DNA from: Thamnidium elegans
Taxonomy: Eukaryota; Mucoromycota; Mucoromycetes; Mucorales; Mucoraceae
Direction of reading: 5' to 3'
Assembly (NCBI GenBank): GCA_025201345.1
Contig: JAIXMG010000011.1
Location: 496,001-560,000 of the forward strand
DNA length: 64,000 nt
Below are positions 1 through 10,334 of this stretch, piece after piece. The position numbers were made by a program, and so were the translations under genes. The notes below the pieces were generated by a model. The model did not search any database. It was not told the origin of the DNA and saw only the letters and a program-made list of their open reading frames with translations. Each line of letters starts with the position of its first letter. Positions within the stretch are counted from its first letter, which is position 1.

Positions 1-809
1 TTCAAAGTTTTCAATACTAAAATTGCTAACACCAACCGAACCAAGCCTTTCTCCAACCAGTTCTTCCATAGCCTGTACTTTTTGTTTTTAGAAAACGGCT
101 TTTTTTTTTTATAAAAATTTACTTACGGCATAAGTCACCGTAAAATCAGTATCATCTAATAGAATATGACCATCGGCGTCTCTCGGTTGTTTAACATCAG
201 AAGGCTGGAAAGAAACAGGCCTAATACATATTACTACTAATTAACACACACACACACACACACAATAAAAAACCATAATAATTTACCAGTGCATAAGGTA
301 AAGATCAAGATAATCCAACTGAAGGTTAGCAAGTGAAGTTTCAAAAGCAGGCTTGACAAGTTCAGGTCGATGACTTGTATTCCAAAGCTTGGTGGTAATA
401 AAAAGCTCGCTACGAGGTACCCCACAATCTTTAATAGCTTGTCCTACTTCTTTTTCGTTACCGTCTGGTTTAAAAAAAAAAGTATGGGGAGGGGTTAGAA
501 AAATTTTGAGTTAAAAAAGGGCCACGTATATCTTTACAAACAAAAGCGGTGTCTATATGTCTATACCTAGTAAATTGAATTTTTCTTTAAATAAAAAAAA
601 TAAAAAAAAATAGAAAATGTCAATTTGGCTCTTTACCCGGATTTAATAGCTGTTATGACAGCATCGTACACTTCAGAAGGCTTGGATTTCCAACTGCCAA
701 GACCGATAGCAGGTATAGTTTTGCCGTTGTTTCTAATGTATTGTTGTTAAATATAATAAAAAGCCGTAAGAATAATTGACCCTTACAACTTAAAAACTTG
801 ATCACACAT
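1..809 (-). CDS. aldo-keto reductase, 3' end outside window
   Basis: NAD(P)H-dependent oxidoreductase of the aldo-keto reductase superfamily (TIM barrel); substrate not predictable. Exons read on the minus strand: 809-787, 732-637, 566-538, 464-287, 220-127, 72-1 (continuing beyond the edge). Spliced, it starts [20 protein letters not shown], then has the family motif YRHIDTA (catalytic Asp), [11 protein letters not shown] (catalytic Tyr), [13 protein letters not shown] (catalytic Lys), LDLYLMHWP (His of the tetrad) and VGVSNFS (cofactor-side Asn/Ser). All four catalytic residues (D, Y, K, H) are therefore present. The 23-nt first exon is inferred because it supplies the usual N-terminus and a clean phase-2 junction. 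The C-terminal third and stop are not in the window. Confidence 0.9.
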
Positions 810-2695
810 TTGAGAAAATAAAAAGAAAATAAAAAAGCAAAAAAAGGTAAATTAGTCTGAAGACGGGAAAAAGGTCTGGTATTTAATTTATATGATAGGG
901 AAAAAAAAAAAAAAATGCATGTAAATGTGTAACTATGCTTAGGTAATCTGCTCTCTGATTTATGGCTGGTTTACAAGATAACGTATTAAACATAGAATCA
1001 GTTTAAAAAAAAACTTTACCGCACAAGTATTTTTTTTCGGTGCTTATTCCAAGTGGCAATATAATATAGTTCTCTGATACATCCATAAATAAACAGCAAC
1101 TTGTAAGTAATGTAATTGGAAGTAAATAATCTGAATATACTTGACAACTAAAAACAATAGTTACTACCAGCCAAGAGTGTGGAAAGTTTTGGTTCGCACA
1201 AAAAACATTTTACTGTATTTATGCCAAACCATATCTGTATTAACTCTATAGTTGTGATTCTTTTTAATCATCTTTTTGTTATTATACTCTACAGTCGACG
1301 GTTACGTTATTTTTTGTAGTTCGCTCAGTCATTATCTTGCTCTTACAAATCTCATATGAGTGACACTGTATTTTTTCTAAATGGCGTTGTTCTATTACGC
1401 GGCTCTCTTGCTATCAACACAATAATAACATCGTTCATTACTCCTATTATCAAACTTAAAAAAAAAGATATAAAAAGACCTATTTTATTCACTATTATCC
1501 TGTATGTACCTTGAATCAACTCGAGAATAAATGTATACGCGATAATAAAAATGCGCGTTTATTTAAGTAATGAAGAAATTGTATGAAAGTGTCTAGTCTT
1601 CAAATATATTACAAATCGATGTTATTCATAAACGAAAGGATAATAATCAAACTGATAGGGAGAGGATAATGAAATAAACCTTACAAAGTAATTAGTATAT
1701 AAGGACGATAATTTTATACTTGAATGGAGTGTGTATTAACTAGGAAAAGTAATTAAATACAGAGAGTTGCTAAGTGATGAAAGATTGAAAAGGGATACAG
1801 TCTAAACCAAATAACATCAACACAAAGATACTTCTAGCCCTACATATCATAGTTAGTAGTTTTAAATGTATTGTTATGTGTCATTTTAATACATAGCTCT
1901 GTACTATTATACTTACTAAATATAATTAAAGTAGACCTAATGTTTAAGCTCTTGCAGAAAACGATACACAAAATATTTTTTTGTATAATAGCTTGGACAA
2001 ATTCAAGAACTATGTAAAGTATTATAATACAGCATTGCCCTTCTATTATCCTTTTCAAAACACTTGTTTTTATATGAACAGCCAGGCATTTCTTCTGAAA
2101 AAGGTAATTTTTACAGTGTTTGAAATAAGGTGTTTTTACTGTATAGTTAAAAGTCGGGACATAATTCTTTTGTCCAAGTTGCTTAGTAAAAGTTAGTCGT
2201 TTGAAAGATGTCTTTAATACCAAATATTGAAAACCGCATGCTGTTTTATACTTTTCTCGATTTTTTCTACTTTTTTTGTGATCAGTCATTTTTGGCCATT
2301 TTCGATCATTATGGGGAGGTCGGCCCCTTTTGTTTATCGGATTTTTTCATGGATTATTAGCGATTACTCCAGTTTTACTGTATCTTTCCCTGTATAAAAA
2401 ACAATAATAGTAGAGTACTATTTTAGGCGCTTTTAATGCATTTAAAACCATATTTTTTTTCTAACAAAATACTGAGTGAGCAATTACTGTTTAAAGGCGT
2501 TTTTTTACTTGACGTTTTGGCTAAGCGGACCTTACGCTGGCATTTTATTCAAAGCGTGTTTATTCTCCCGGTTTTGATTGCAGCACTTTATTCATAAATG
2601 TATAAAAAGGGGGCATTAAATATCTTTAATTTTTGTTATAGTGGACAGCTATTTACTAATAATATCAATACATTTTCTACTGTAGTGAGTCTTTA
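810..2695. other. intergenic, no gene seen
   Basis: About 1.9 kb of AT-rich sequence between the aldo-keto reductase promoter side and the 3' end of the first tandem membrane-protein gene. Open frames of up to 149 codons occur on both strands around 1840-2290, but they are rich in Asn, Lys, Phe and Tyr as expected of random AT-rich DNA and resemble nothing I know. Confidence 0.5.
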
Positions 2696-3379
2696 TTATA
2701 AAATTGCTTTATATATTGTAGGTAAGAAGATATCTTTAACAAAACCTAGAGTTGGTGCAATTATATGAATCCAATAAAGTTCAAAGCTCACAATGAACTG
2801 TATTAAACAAGATGGGTTATAGGGAAATTTGGAGCCGGCGATAATTAATAAAATTATATAAGATAGTAATGATGCATTATAGATTAAAGTGATGAAGAAG
2901 AGGGTTTTAGGACCTTGGGTAAGGAAAAATAGGACACTATTGAGATAAATAAAGCCTACGAGAACGATTGAATGTAAAATATTGAAAACGATTAATATAT
3001 CAAAGGCTGATGAAAGCCAGTGTGTTGCTGGTTTCGGCTTTGTCTTTTCTGGAGTGAACGATATTAGGTCGGGTTGATTTGTGATAAATAATACTTTAGA
3101 GATATAATTTGATTTTGGAGCGACTAGTGAAAGCAGAATTATCAGTGCTTCTTTGTACAACACATACGTAAAATTTAGATATGGCGATTGTACAAAAAAA
3201 GTTATATAATTTGGATCAACCACTTTCGATAGAATTAGATCTAAAAGATAATGGCCGTATCTCAACTCTAGTGGGATGATATGTAGTAACGTGAGAATAG
3301 CTACTTGCGTTTTGATGTTCTATAAAGTATTTTAATCAATATATGTTTTTAATCCTGTTGGGTTTTTTATCGTTACCAT
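2696..3379 (-). CDS. multi-pass membrane protein, tandem copy A
   Basis: Unrecognised family; no function assigned. Model: exon 1 is only the ATG at 3379-3377, followed by a 57-nt intron (3376-3320, GTAACG...TTATAG) and exon 2 (3319-2696), giving 208 aa. The protein begins MNIKTQVAILTLLHII and has about five hydrophobic segments: the N-terminus, EALIILLSLVAP, ILIVFNILHSIVLVGFIYL, LFFITLIYNASLLSYIILL and IQFIVSFELYWIHIIAPTL. A hydrophilic stretch TPEKTKPKPATHWLSS lies between the second and third. Copies B and C downstream keep the same ATG-intron-exon layout, and the 5' part is more conserved than the C-terminal half. The splice model is inferred: the alternative of starting inside exon 2 lacks an in-frame ATG near the conserved N-terminus. 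Confidence 0.65.
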
Positions 3380-3894
3380 TTTTTTTTTAAAGGAAAAGAA
3401 AAATTAAAAAGTCGCTGACGAAAAAAAAAAAAATGGTGCTTTTTATCTGCTCAGCAAATTTCTGTAATACAGGCATTCCGCTAACGCTTAAATTAGTGGT
3501 AGAACTACTATACAAAAATGTAAACTCGCACAACAACCATAGCTATTGCTTTTTTCTTTTTGTATATTTTATCCTTCTTCCCACTTCGCCTTTTTTTTTT
3601 CTCTCTTACACTTTTAAACTCTACACTTTTGAGTTTCCCCCCTTTTTTTTATACGTGTAACTCATACAAATAAAAAGATATATAAATCTAATGCTTTACT
3701 AATAATATCAATATATTTTCTATTGTGGTAAGTTTTTACTAGCCGCTTACCTCACTTCGATTAGTAGCTTCGTCTCTCTTCGGTATTTCCTATGAGTTCC
3801 CCTCTAAGAGGGGATAGAACAGTCAATATGGACGTCAGTTAAATGTTAAAGCTCTTGGAAAAAAAAAAAAATGTCGGGCTTTCATTCCGTGTTT

Positions 3895-4605
3895 TTATTT
3901 TGAAGAAGTGTAATATATTATAAGATCATAAAAAGAGTTGAATGCTGTTGATAAGATTGTATCTTTGGCCCAAATTAAAAACGGTAAATTTGCAACATAC
4001 AGAAAAATATAAAATTGTGCTAAATGAAAACGTTGATCGGAAAATTTGTTATAAACAATGTATAATAAACCGGCATAAGATAGTAGTAATGCATGATACA
4101 TTAAAGTGCTGAAGAAGGGAATTGTAAGATCATTATAATATTGGATAAGGTTTAATATGATGGCACTGAAAAACATTGAGCTTGCAAAAATGCTTGAATA
4201 GGAAATATTTATAAGAATTAATATATCCAAGATTGATGAAAGCCAGTGTGTTGCTGGTTTCGGCTTTGTCTTTTCTGGAGTGAACGATATTAGGTCGGGT
4301 TGATTTGTGCTAAATAATACTTTAGAGATATAATTTGATTTTGGAGCGACTAGTGAAAGTAGAATAACCAGTGCTTCTAGGTACAACACATACGTAAAAT
4401 TTATATATGGCATTTTTAAAAAAGAAGTTATATATTTTGGATCAGCTAGTTTCGATAGACCTAGGTCTAAAAGATAATGGCCATATCTCAACTCTAGTGG
4501 GATGATATGTAGTAACGTGAGAATAGCTACTTGCGTTTTGATGTTCTATAAAGTATTTTAATCAATATATATTTTTAATCTTGTTAATTTTTTTATCATT
4601 ACCAT
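3895..4605 (-). CDS. multi-pass membrane protein, tandem copy B
   Basis: Paralogue of the neighbouring copies. ATG exon 4605-4603, intron 4602-4546 (57 nt, GTAATG...TTATAG), exon 2 4545-3895, giving 217 aa. The first ~100 residues are nearly identical to copy A (MNIKTQVAILTLLHIIPLEL, then the LVAPKSNYISKVLF segment and KTKPKPATHWLSS). The C-terminal half diverges strongly (FSDQRFHLAQFYIFLYVANL) and has a longer tail ending DLIIYYTSSK. Four to five membrane segments are expected. The reading frame is intact, so it may be functional. Function unknown. Confidence 0.65.
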
Positions 4606-4974
4606 TTTTTTTTTTAATAAGAAAAACTAAACAAAAGTCTTTTTTGATGTAAAAAGAAAAAAAAAATGCTAGTTACTTTTTATCTGCTCAGCTAACTTTT
4701 ATAATACAGTCATTCTGCTACCGCTTAAATTAGTAGTGTAACCACTGTACCTCAAACTTACAAAAAAGTAAACTCGTGTAGTAACCCTTTTTTTGTGTTC
4801 TTATGCTTCATACTTCACCTTTTTTTTCTCTCTTACCTTCAAGTTATACGTGTATAAAAAAAGGAGAAAACCCAAAAATGTAGATCATATTAACAGAAAG
4901 ATTTATAATTGTAATGCTTTATTAATAATATCAATATACTTTATATTGTAGTGAGTTTTTATCATAAAAGTGCT

Positions 4975-5659
4975 TTAAGGTGTAGGCGAGAAGATACCTT
5001 TATCATAATCTAGAGTTGGTGCAACTATAAGAATCCAATAAAGCTCAAAGCCTACAATGAAGAGCACTAAAAAAGAACATTTGTAGGAGAATTTGGAGAT
5101 GGTGGTACTTAATAAAATCGCATAAGATAGTAGTAATGCGTGACAGATTAAAGTGATGAAGGGATTTGTAAGAACACGACCATAAGAATCTCGTCTAAGG
5201 TTTACCATGATGATACCAAAATAAATTACGCCTACGAAAACGAGTGAATATAAAATATTTATAGGAATTAATGTATCCAAGACTGATGAAAGCCAATGTG
5301 TTGCTGGTTTTGCTTTTGTCTTTTCTTGATTGAGCCGCATTTAGTCGGGTTGATTTGTATTAAATAATTCTTTATAGATACAATTTGATTTTGGAGCGAC
5401 TAGTGAAAGTAGAATAACCAGTGCTTCTATGCACAGCATGTGCTTAAAATTTACAACTGGCACTTGTACAAAAAAAGTTATATATTTTGGATCAGCCAGT
5501 TTCGATAGAACTAAGTCTAAAAGATAATGACCATATCTCAACTCTAGTGGGATGATATGTAGTAACGCGAGAATAGCTACTTGTGTCTTGGTATTCTTAT
5601 ATAAAGTATTTTATCAATATTTTTTATTTTACTCTTGTTAACTTTTTTATCATTACCAT
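4975..5659 (-). pseudogene. tandem copy C of the membrane-protein gene, nonsense codon
   Basis: Third paralogue: ATG 5659-5657, intron 5656-5596 (acceptor ATAAG), exon 2 5595-4975. Its start MNTKTQVAILALLHII aligns with the other copies. At 5343-5341 the codon after TNQPD is TAA where copies A and B have CTA; the frame then continues with no length change (MRLNQEKTKAKPATHWLSS) to a normal-looking C-terminus resembling copy A. So one nonsense change splits an otherwise complete 200-odd-codon gene. It is either a recent pseudogene or a truncated ~85-aa product; stop-codon readthrough cannot be excluded from sequence. Confidence 0.6.
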
Positions 5660-5769
5660 TTTTTTTTTAAAAAAGAAAGGGAAAAAAAATATATGAAAAA
5701 AATTTTGACAAAAGAAAAAAAAGAGGCCCTCTTTTTATCGGTTGAGTTCTCCCTTTTTAAGTTTGACGT

Positions 5770-6110
5770 ATGACAGAGATTACTTTTGTAGAAATTAGCT
5801 TAGCTCGCACAACCGTACGTCACATTGGTTCTCTTACTGCAAACGAGATATTGAAGATGGAGAAGTAACCTTCAATAGTTTGTTAATCTTTCCTTTCCTG
5901 AAAATAGATGTCAAGGCAACTACAAAGGAAATGAGTTGCGGTGTTGAGTTTAAGGTGGGGACATCCGTTGAAGCACATCAAAATATAGCATTTATATTAC
6001 CATCCACAACAATATCAAAGAATTTTCGTACTTGCAATTTTCTTTTTGGCTTCTATATAAATTATTCTGTATTTCTCTCATACAAAAAGTACATTGAAAG
6101 ATTATTCTAG
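5770..6110 (+). other. possible coding relic, unrecognised
   Basis: A 32-codon frame from ATG 5770 (MTEITFVEISLARTTVRHIG...) ends at TAA 5868. An overlapping second frame continues to 6110 and includes KATTKEMSCGVEFKVGTSVE. The codon content looks more protein-like than the surrounding AT-rich DNA. No promoter, intron pair or family match is convincing, so this could be two exons of an unknown gene, a frameshifted relic, or chance. Confidence 0.2.
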
Positions 6111-6145
6111 CACTTATTATTTGTTATGATTCTAGTACGCACGAA

Positions 6146-6172
6146 ATATATATATATATATATATATATATT
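6146..6172. repeat. (TA)n microsatellite
   Basis: Uninterrupted alternating TA run in the gap between the membrane-protein cluster and the tRNA gene. Confidence 0.9.
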
Positions 6173-6569
6173 ACAATAAAATACACTTTTACTCGTTGTC
6201 GTGGTCATCAAATACTAATAGTCGCAAAGTGATATAAAAAGAACAGTATTCTAATTAATAAACTTCATCTATCTTTTAATCTTTTAATTATACTTTTTCG
6301 TTTTATCTTAGAACTCATAGTTACAAAAGAGTTATGACCACCAGTCGAGACACGACATTGTCTTCAAATATATACTAGAAAAAAAAGGTGTGATAATATT
6401 ATGTCACAGCTAAAACTGAATAAGCTGTGTACTACTTCAATTTAGATATAAATTACTTTAAAATATAAACTCAATAAAAGATCATCTTTTTACCACTATA
6501 ATACTTATCTATTAAAATAACTCTGACAATTATTTAACCACTAAACATCTCACGAAATTCGGCAAAAGC

Positions 6570-6575
6570 AAAAAA
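6570..6575 (-). terminator. RNA polymerase III T-run terminator
   Basis: A run of six T on the minus strand begins four bases past the tRNA-Gly 3' end, the usual Pol III stop signal. Confidence 0.7.
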
Positions 6576-6579
6576 GATA

Positions 6580-6650
6580 TGCGCGGTCGGGGAATCGAAC
6601 CCCGGCCCTTCGCGTGGCAGGCGAAGATTATACCACTTAACCAACCGCGC
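6580..6650 (-). tRNA. tRNA-Gly (GCC)
   Basis: On the minus strand the sequence folds as an intronless 71-nt tRNA. The acceptor stem GCGCGGT pairs with ACCGCGC and is followed by an A discriminator (position 6580). The D-arm is TGGTTAAGTGGTA (A box), the anticodon loop CTGCCAC has anticodon GCC, and the T-arm GGTTCGATTCC is a typical B box. CCA is not encoded, as usual in eukaryotes. Internal A and B boxes imply RNA polymerase III transcription. Confidence 0.95.
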
Positions 6651-6700
6651 TTTCATGTTATATTGGATCTTTAAGTTATATAAAACTAAAATAAAATGTA

Positions 6701-6721
6701 TTCACGTGATACTCACGTGAA
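6701..6721. promoter_or_regulatory. palindromic pair of CACGTG E-boxes
   Basis: TTCACGTGA-TAC-TCACGTGAA is a perfect inverted repeat with a 3-bp centre. It contains two CACGTG cores (6703-6708, 6714-6719) 50-70 bp upstream of the minus-strand tRNA-Gly. CACGTG is the classic site for Cbf1/USF-type bHLH proteins. Binding is inference. Confidence 0.4.
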
Positions 6722-7788
6722 TGTCACGCTTTAAGTACTTCATGATTGGATCGGCGATATAACAGCCCGAAAAATGAAGCAAAATGCGTAGTTTGGAAGC
6801 TCAGTTATTTTTTATTAAAACGACGAACTGTCTACAATAGATATGTAGGAAGTTCAGATATACGTATAAACTTGGTATCGTACAAGGATAGGTTCAGTTT
6901 ACAAAAGTATATACTACTAAGACGACAAACAGTAGTTTACAACAGCTACCATTGCTATTAAAAAGTATTTATACCTATTTTTTTTTTAATAAATATGGGC
7001 TACTAGTAATGCATAGATAAGATTGCTTTGAATTAAGTAAACTTGCATATACACAATACAGTCAAAAGCTATTTAGAGTTAATACATAAATTATTCATAA
7101 TCTGACGCGTCCTGGTATTATTTGGGGCTTATGTAACATCGAGCGATTATAATTGATAGAGAGAGAGAGAGAGAGTATGTGTAACTAATTTTATATTACT
7201 GATTTCTTTAATAAAATCGAACCATATATAAGTTGTAGTAGCTTATACTAACAGGCGAGGTATTTATTTAAATACGCAATTAATAAACATGCCCTTACAT
7301 TTGACATAAATTCAGAATATGTAAGTTAATATACAGTAAGATTGCATTAAATGCGAATGAATATGTTACAAAAAAAAAAAATTATGACAGATAGAAAAAA
7401 GACATGCAAAAATTAATATTTTTAAACTGTGTTTTATATATATAAAAAAAAATTAAGGATATCAAAATGAATAAATTTTTGACCTTTCTGTACATACAAG
7501 GGAGGAATGGGAAATAGTAAAATGAAATTTGAAGGGAAAATTTTGATTAATGGAAAAACAGAAAAGAAAAAAAAAGAGACGATAAATATAAAAATCAAAC
7601 ATGATTATGAAAAAAGGGATTGAAAAAAAAGAGTTGAGTTTTTTTTTTTCTTTTAAAAAAAAAAAAAAAGTGGGAATATTGATTAAAGCAAAATGTTGAT
7701 TTTTTTTTTTTTTATATCGAATTTTTTTGAATTTTTTTTTTTTTTTTCATGAGTCGAATTTTCCCGTTATTGAACAAATTGTAGCTGT
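6722..7788. other. intergenic, no gene seen
   Basis: About 1 kb between the E-box pair and the H2B stop codon. It contains a short GA repeat (about 7157-7175) and, nearest H2B, many A/T homopolymers. No convincing coding frame. Confidence 0.5.
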
Positions 7789-8157
7789 TTATTTGGAAGA
7801 GGTGTACTTGGTGACAGCCTTAGTACCTTCAGAGACGGCATGCTTAGCGAGTTCTCCAGGAAGAATAAGACGAACAGCAGTTTGAATTTCACGAGAAGAA
7901 ATGGTGGAACGCTTGTTGTAAGCAGCTAACTTGGAAGCTTCGGAGGCAATACGTTCAAAGATATCGTTAACGAAAGAGTTCAAGATAGACATGGCCTTGT
8001 TGGAGATACCAGTATCGGGGTGAACTTGCTTTAAGACCTTGTAGATATAAGAAGAATAGGTTTCACGACGAGTGACCTTTCTCTTCTTCTTACCATCAGC
8101 ATTGACCTTGGTGACCTTGGCGGGAGCCTTAGCAGCGATAGTTTCCTTGGGAGCCAT
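7789..8157 (-). CDS. HTB: histone H2B
   Basis: Core nucleosome protein, 122 aa, intronless. A basic tail ([17 protein letters not shown]...KKKRKVTRR) is followed by the histone fold [20 protein letters not shown] and the C-terminal helix with AVTKYTSSK. The penultimate Lys in that motif is the conserved monoubiquitination site of fungal H2B (family knowledge). The gene is divergent from H2A across a 636-bp promoter; on its strand a TATATAAGAC box lies at 8230-8221, about 65-70 bp before the ATG. C-rich codon endings and absence of introns match the other histones here and suggest high expression. Confidence 0.98.
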   Translation of the reverse strand: MAPKETIAAKAPAKVTKVNADGKKKRKVTRRETYSSYIYKVLKQVHPDTGISNKAMSILNSFVNDIFERIASEASKLAAYNKRSTISSREIQTAVRLILPGELAKHAVSEGTKAVTKYTSSK

Positions 8158-8793
8158 TTTTTTTAAATAATTGAAATTATGTAAAGGAGAAAAAAAAAGA
8201 AAAGAGAAAATAAAAAACTTGTCTTATATATGTATTTGTCCTTTTTTTTTTTTTTTTTTAAATGAGATTAAAAAAAAAAAAAAAAAAAAAGTATAATTAT
8301 TGTGTGACTTTACAAATTTTTTTTTTCATAAAAAAAATACATATCAAAAAAAAAAAAAAAAAAAAGTAGGTGAATTGGTAAAAAGCGACAATTTTTTTTT
8401 TATTGCAGTTACATTATTTATGAAAATATGTATATTACACCTTCCTTTTTTAGTAATCGATAATTCCAGTTTTTTTTTTTTTACTTTTTTCGAGATTTAT
8501 TGATATGTAACAGCGTGATCCAACACGTAGAATCACGTAAAAACATGATATAGTCTACAATGAACAAATAATATTTTTTTTTTTTTTATTTTTATTTTTT
8601 ATGTACCTTGACTCTTTTCTTTTTCTTTTTTTTTTTTTTTGTTAAAATACAAGTCACATTTCCCTCTTCTTTTTTAAATTGAATACCCTAATTTGGAAGA
8701 TTTTTTTTTTGTATATATACCAGCTAGTTTTTTTATTTTCCTTTCTTTTTTTTTTCGTTTTAAACACACACAAAAAATAAATAAATTATAAAA
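8158..8793. promoter_or_regulatory. H2B-H2A bidirectional promoter
   Basis: The 636-bp gap between the two start codons carries one TATA element for each gene (minus 8230-8221; plus TATATATA at 8712-8719) and several poly(dA:dT) tracts, which in fungi typically exclude nucleosomes. A divergent shared promoter is the usual fungal arrangement for coordinated S-phase H2A-H2B expression. Confidence 0.7.
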
Positions 8794-9189
8794 ATGTCTG
8801 GTGGTAAATCTGGTGGAAAGTCTGCTTCTGGCACCAAGTCTCAAACTCGTTCAGCTAAGGCTGGTCTTCAATTCCCTGTTGGTCGTATTCATCGTCTCCT
8901 TCGTCGTGGAAACTATTCTCAACGTGTTGGTGCTGGTGCCCCCGTCTACCTCGCTGCCGTTCTCGAATATCTCGCTGCTGAAATTCTCGAATTAGCTGGT
9001 AACGCTGCTCGTGATAACAAGAAGTCTCGTATTATTCCTCGTCATCTTCAATTAGCTATCCGTAATGATGAAGAATTAAACAAGCTCTTAGGTCATGTCA
9101 CTATTGCTCAAGGTGGTGTCCTTCCCAACATTCATGCTTCTCTTTTACCTACAAAGTCCAAGAAGGCTGGTGCTTCTCAAGAACTTTAA
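8794..9189 (+). CDS. HTA: histone H2A (SQEL tail, H2A.X-like)
   Basis: Core nucleosome protein, 131 aa, intronless. The N-terminal tail [20 protein letters not shown] is followed by the fold with [19 protein letters not shown] and acidic-patch region [19 protein letters not shown]. The C-terminus ends SQEL, so the DNA-damage phosphorylation site (Ser in the SQ motif, the gamma-H2A target of ATM/ATR kinases) is in the canonical histone, as in most fungi. The TATA box is about 75 bp upstream of the ATG. Confidence 0.98.
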   Translation: MSGGKSGGKSASGTKSQTRSAKAGLQFPVGRIHRLLRRGNYSQRVGAGAPVYLAAVLEYLAAEILELAGNAARDNKKSRIIPRHLQLAIRNDEELNKLLGHVTIAQGGVLPNIHASLLPTKSKKAGASQEL

Positions 9190-9407
9190 AGTGTCTATTT
9201 TTTTTTTCTTTTTAAAAACCAAAAAAAAAATTTACAACTTATACTCCCCCTTATTCACATAAATGAAAACTCTTGTCACTTTTTTTTTCTCAACTATTTC
9301 ACTCATCATTATTATTACTTGTACATATACACTAGTTGCTGCTTATCATGAAAAATTGAAAAATATATTCCTTTTTTTTTTGTTTTAAAAAAAAAAAATC
9401 CTTATTT

Positions 9408-10334
9408 TTATTTTAAATTGTTGTCATCTTCGTTTTCTAATAGTGGTAGTTGAATCACTTTATTTTTATCAAAGTCGAATTTTACACGCTTCTTTTTCTT
9501 TTTTGTAATACATATATTAGTAGTAGATACTGATTTTTTAAGTGATACACCACTCATCAATTTCTTTCTAACAATCGATCTAGCTTCACGTGCTTCTCGT
9601 TCTTCTCTTACTTTCCAAATTTTGACTTGATCAGCTCTTTTAGCTTGTCGCTTTCTTTTTTCGGTTAATGAAATTGGTTTAGTGAGTGGTATATCTTCTT
9701 CTTCTTCTTTGTTGTCAGGTGGTGTAGGGGGTGGAGATTTCTTTTTTTTATGTATGAGTTTAATTGAGTTGCTTGTTTTGATTTGAACTGGTGCTGCTGA
9801 AGCAGTACGAGTTGACGTTGATGGACGTGGTGCTTTACGAATAGTTGTAAAAGTTGTTGAAGTACTATTACTTTTAGCTATTTTTTTGGGTGAGCTTATA
9901 GTACTACTACTATTACTAGTAGTAATAGTACTACTAGTAGTAATTAAAGTATCAATAAGAGTTGGTTTTTTTAGTTTGGTTATGGTAGAACAAGTCGGTG
10001 CAGGTAAAGGAGGAGGAGTCGATTTTGATTTTTTGATGATTGGAGATATGGAAGTAGGTATTGGGTCATCAGGTGGTGTTTGTAGTTGTGGTGGTTTAGG
10101 TGGCATCGTTATAAGTTTAATGGGAACCGAATGAGATCTTTTAGGCATTGTAGAAGCTCTAGTCTTTAAAAGTACAATAGAAGGAGGATATAAACCTTTG
10201 GCTGTAATTATTGTAGGTGAAAAAAGACCAGATGGAGAAGTTACGATGGAGTAAGTAGATAAAAATACTTTTCTTGTAGTATCGCTAAGAGAATGACTGT
10301 TGTTATTGATTTCATTTTTTAATTTAGCTGTCAT
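9408..10334 (-). CDS. low-complexity Ser/Thr/Pro-rich protein with RVxF-like motif
   Basis: Single-exon gene of 308 aa lying between the two histone pairs; not a recognised family. The first two thirds are rich in Ser, Thr, Pro and Lys and look disordered (runs such as TPPPLPAPTCSTITKLKKP). A basic, probably helical segment follows (KRKRQAKRADQVKIWKVREE, then REAREARSIVRKKLMSG). Near the C-terminus, KKKKRVKFDFDKNK contains RVKF, the canonical RVxF docking motif for protein phosphatase 1, preceded by basic residues as in true PP1 partners. The start ATG at 10334 is followed by MTAKLKNEIN. The PP1 link is inference from a short motif; a nuclear location is suggested by the Lys/Arg clusters. Confidence 0.7.
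   Translation of the reverse strand: MTAKLKNEINNNSHSLSDTTRKVFLSTYSIVTSPSGLFSPTIITAKGLYPPSIVLLKTRASTMPKRSHSVPIKLITMPPKPPQLQTPPDDPIPTSISPIIKKSKSTPPPLPAPTCSTITKLKKPTLIDTLITTSSTITTSNSSSTISSPKKIAKSNSTSTTFTTIRKAPRPSTSTRTASAAPVQIKTSNSIKLIHKKKKSPPPTPPDNKEEEEDIPLTKPISLTEKRKRQAKRADQVKIWKVREEREAREARSIVRKKLMSGVSLKKSVSTTNICITKKKKKRVKFDFDKNKVIQLPLLENEDDNNLK

Larger units (their letters stand above)
2640..5750. repeat. tandem segmental triplication (~1.1-1.2 kb units)
   Basis: The duplicated unit is larger than the coding region. Each copy has matching 3' flank (an AATATCAATA...TTGTRGTRAG segment near 2664, 3705 and 4925). It also has matching intron and leader, and copies A and B share an upstream block beginning TTTTTATCTGCTCAGC (near 3441 and 4678). 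Copy C keeps only a degenerate form of that block near 5733. The pattern indicates unequal crossing-over of a unit including its promoter, so the copies may be co-regulated. Confidence 0.7.

Noticed and set aside
1840..2289. 149-codon open frame on the minus strand, with an overlapping plus-strand frame
   Set aside because: Composition is Asn/Lys/Phe/Tyr-rich as in random AT-rich DNA; no promoter, intron or family signal.
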